Origin: Clostridium cellulovorans 743B | Lineage (GTDB): Bacteria; Bacillota; Clostridia; Clostridiales; Clostridiaceae | Reading direction: 5' to 3' | DNA length: 64,000 nt | NCBI RefSeq assembly: GCF_000145275.1 | Contig: NC_014393.1 | Span: 2,914,001 to 2,978,000 of the forward strand | Part shown: piece after piece, positions 44,101 to 47,100 of the stretch | Numbering within the stretch: the stretch's first letter is position 1 | Layout of the letters: each line of letters begins with the position of its first letter | The notes under the pieces: generated by a model | Seen by the model: the letters and a program-made list of their open reading frames with translations, nothing else | What the model was told of the DNA's origin: nothing | The model's database searches: none | Made by a program: the position numbers and the translations under genes

Positions 44101-47100
44101 ATGTAACGTGTACTGTAGTTTCTGTTATACCATACATATTTATAAGCTTAGTATCTTTAAATCTTTTCTTCCATGGCAATAACATTGATGGTTTTAACGC
44201 TTCTCCACCAAATATCACATATCTTAAGGATAACTTATAATTATTCTGATAAATATTTTCATCTAGATTATTTGCCCCTTGCCCTGAATAAGTTACATCT
44301 TCAACTTCACTATTTTTCTCACTTAAGGCTTCTTCAATAAAACTATAGAAAGCTGTAGGGGTTTGGTTAAGTACTGTTACAGTTTCTTTTTTAACAAGTT
44401 TATAGAATTCCCTTGTATCTTGAGCTATAAGTTTAGGCACAACCACAAGCCTTCCTCCATAAAGAAGAGCTCCATACATCTCCCAAACAGAAAAATCAAA
44501 GCAGAAGGAATGGAACATAGTCCAAACGTCTTTTTCACTAAAGTCAAATTGCATCCTATCATTAAATAAAAGCCTTACAACATTTCTGTGGCTAATCATA
44601 ACTCCTTTTGGTTTTCCAGTTGTTCCAGAGGTATATATAACATAAGCTAAATCATCAGGATCATTAACATCCTTTAAGTTGCTTTCAGAATAATCACCAG
44701 TCTTTATTTCATCTATAAATATTTCTTTTCCTTGAAATTCGATTTCTTTCCCTAGTGATTCTTTTACAATCATAAATTCAGTGCCGCTATTTTCTAAAAT
44801 ATATTGAATTCTTTCTGGTGGATAAGAAGGATCTATTGGCAAATATGCCGCTCCAGACTTTAAGACACCGATGGCTGCTTCAACTATTTCTTCTGATCTT
44901 TCAAGGACAACAGCTACTAACTGATTTCTTTTTACCTGTGATTGTACTAAAAAATCTGCTATTTTATTTGCATTACCATTAAGTTCTCTATAGGATATTT
45001 TTTTATCTTCAAAGGAAACAGCTATATTTTCAGGAGTCTCCTTAACTTGTTCTTCAAAAATTTGTTTCATGGTTTTATCCACTGGATACATTGCTGAATC
45101 ATCATTAAATCCATAGAGAATTGTTTCTTTTTCATCCTCAGATAATATATTTAAATCTTTAATAGCTTTATTTGAATCTAGAACTATTTCTTCTAGCAAA
45201 TTAAAATAGTGCTTTAAGAATCTCTCCATAGTTTGTTTTTCAAATATTTTTGTACAATACTCTAATTCAAACTCAATAGCGTCATCATTTTCATTTGCTT
45301 CTAGGGAGATAAAGAACTTAGATACATTATTCTTAAACTCCATAGGTGAAACTTTAAATTCACCAACATTAATTTCTTCCTTCTCCATACTTTGAAGGGT
45401 AAATACTACGTCAAATAAAGGATTTCTACTTAAATCTCTTTTACTATTTAAATTATCTATTAAGAATTCTAATGGATAATCTTGATTTTCAACAGCCTCA
45501 ATAGAAGTATTCTTAACCTCATTTAAAAATTCTGTGAAACTCTTATTATCTTCTGGGAAGTTCCTTAAAGCTAGAGTATTTACAAAAAGTCCTACAATAT
45601 TATCAAGGCCTTCATAACTTCTACCAGCAACCGGTGAGCCTACTACAATATCCTCAGCTCCTGAATATTTATGTAAAAGAACATTATAAGCTGACAGCAG
45701 AAGCATATATAAGGTAACACCCTTTTCCTTTGTTAACTTTATAAGCTCTTCCTTTAATTGTCCTTGGATTTTGTCAGTTATCCTATCACCTTCAAAGCTT
45801 TGATTAATTGGTAATGGATAATCTGTTGGTATATCTACTACTGGTATTTCGTCATTAAATTTATTAATCCAATAGTCCTTTTGCTTTTTAAAATATTCTG
45901 TAGTAAGTAATGAATTTTGCCATGCTGCAAAATCCTTGTATTGTATTTGTAGTTTACTAGGATTATTAGCATTATAATAATCTTTAAAATCCCTAATTAA
46001 TACGTTCATAGATATCCCATCTGAAATAATATGATGCATATCAATAAATAGTACATACTTTAATTCATCTATTTTAATCAAAGCTATTCTCATTAATGGA
46101 CCTTTACTTAAGTCGAAAGGTTTGATTAGCTTCTCAATATTTTCTTCTATCTGATGTTCACCGCAAGAAAACTGTTCAAGGTGAATTCTTATATATTTGT
46201 GAATTCTTTGAACAGGTTGTCCTTCCACATATTCAAAAGTAGTTCTTAAAGCTTCATGCCTTGTTACTAAAGAATCAATTGCCAAATAAATTTTTTCTTT
46301 ATCTATCTTTCCTTCTAACAGGAAGGCTTCTGGCATATTGTAAGCAGTGGCGTCTTCATTAAGCTGATTAATTACAAACAGTCTCTTTTGAGCTGAAGAC
46401 ACTTCATAAAATTCTTGTTCTGGTACAGGCTTTATTTCTTCAAATTGAGCATTTTTATCTTTTCCATCTATAAAGTTTGCCATTTCTCTGATTGTAGGTG
46501 CACTAAATAATTGGTTTAAGGAAATACTCTTATTTAGCTCACTGTTGATTTTTGAAATCAATCTTATAGCAAGTAGAGAATGTCCTCCTAAATCAAAGAA
46601 GTTATCTGTTACCCCTATCTTTTCTGTAGCTAATATTTTCTGCCATATATCAACTAATTGACTTTCTGTTTCACTTTCTGCAGCTACATATTCCTTTGAC
46701 AAATCAAGTATACTTTCTGGTTTTGGTAAAGATTTTCTATCAATCTTACCACTGATAAGCAGTGGAAGTTCTTCTAGTTGTATGAAATATGTTGGAACCA
46801 TGTACTCTGGTAAATATCCTAGAATGTAATTCTTAAGCTCTATAGCTTCTACATTTCTAGTAGCTGAGAAGTATGCACAAAGATATTTAGCACCATTTTG
46901 GTCTTCTAAATCAATTACTACTGCATCTTTTATAGCCTCAAAATCTGCTAATCTGCTTTCGATTTCTCCTAGCTCAATTCTAAGTCCTCTGATTTTTACT
47001 TGGAAATCATTTCTTCCTATAAATTCTATATTGCCATCTGATAGCCATCTTCCAAGGTCACCAGTTTTATATAATCTTTCTGCAGAGCCTTCTATAAAAG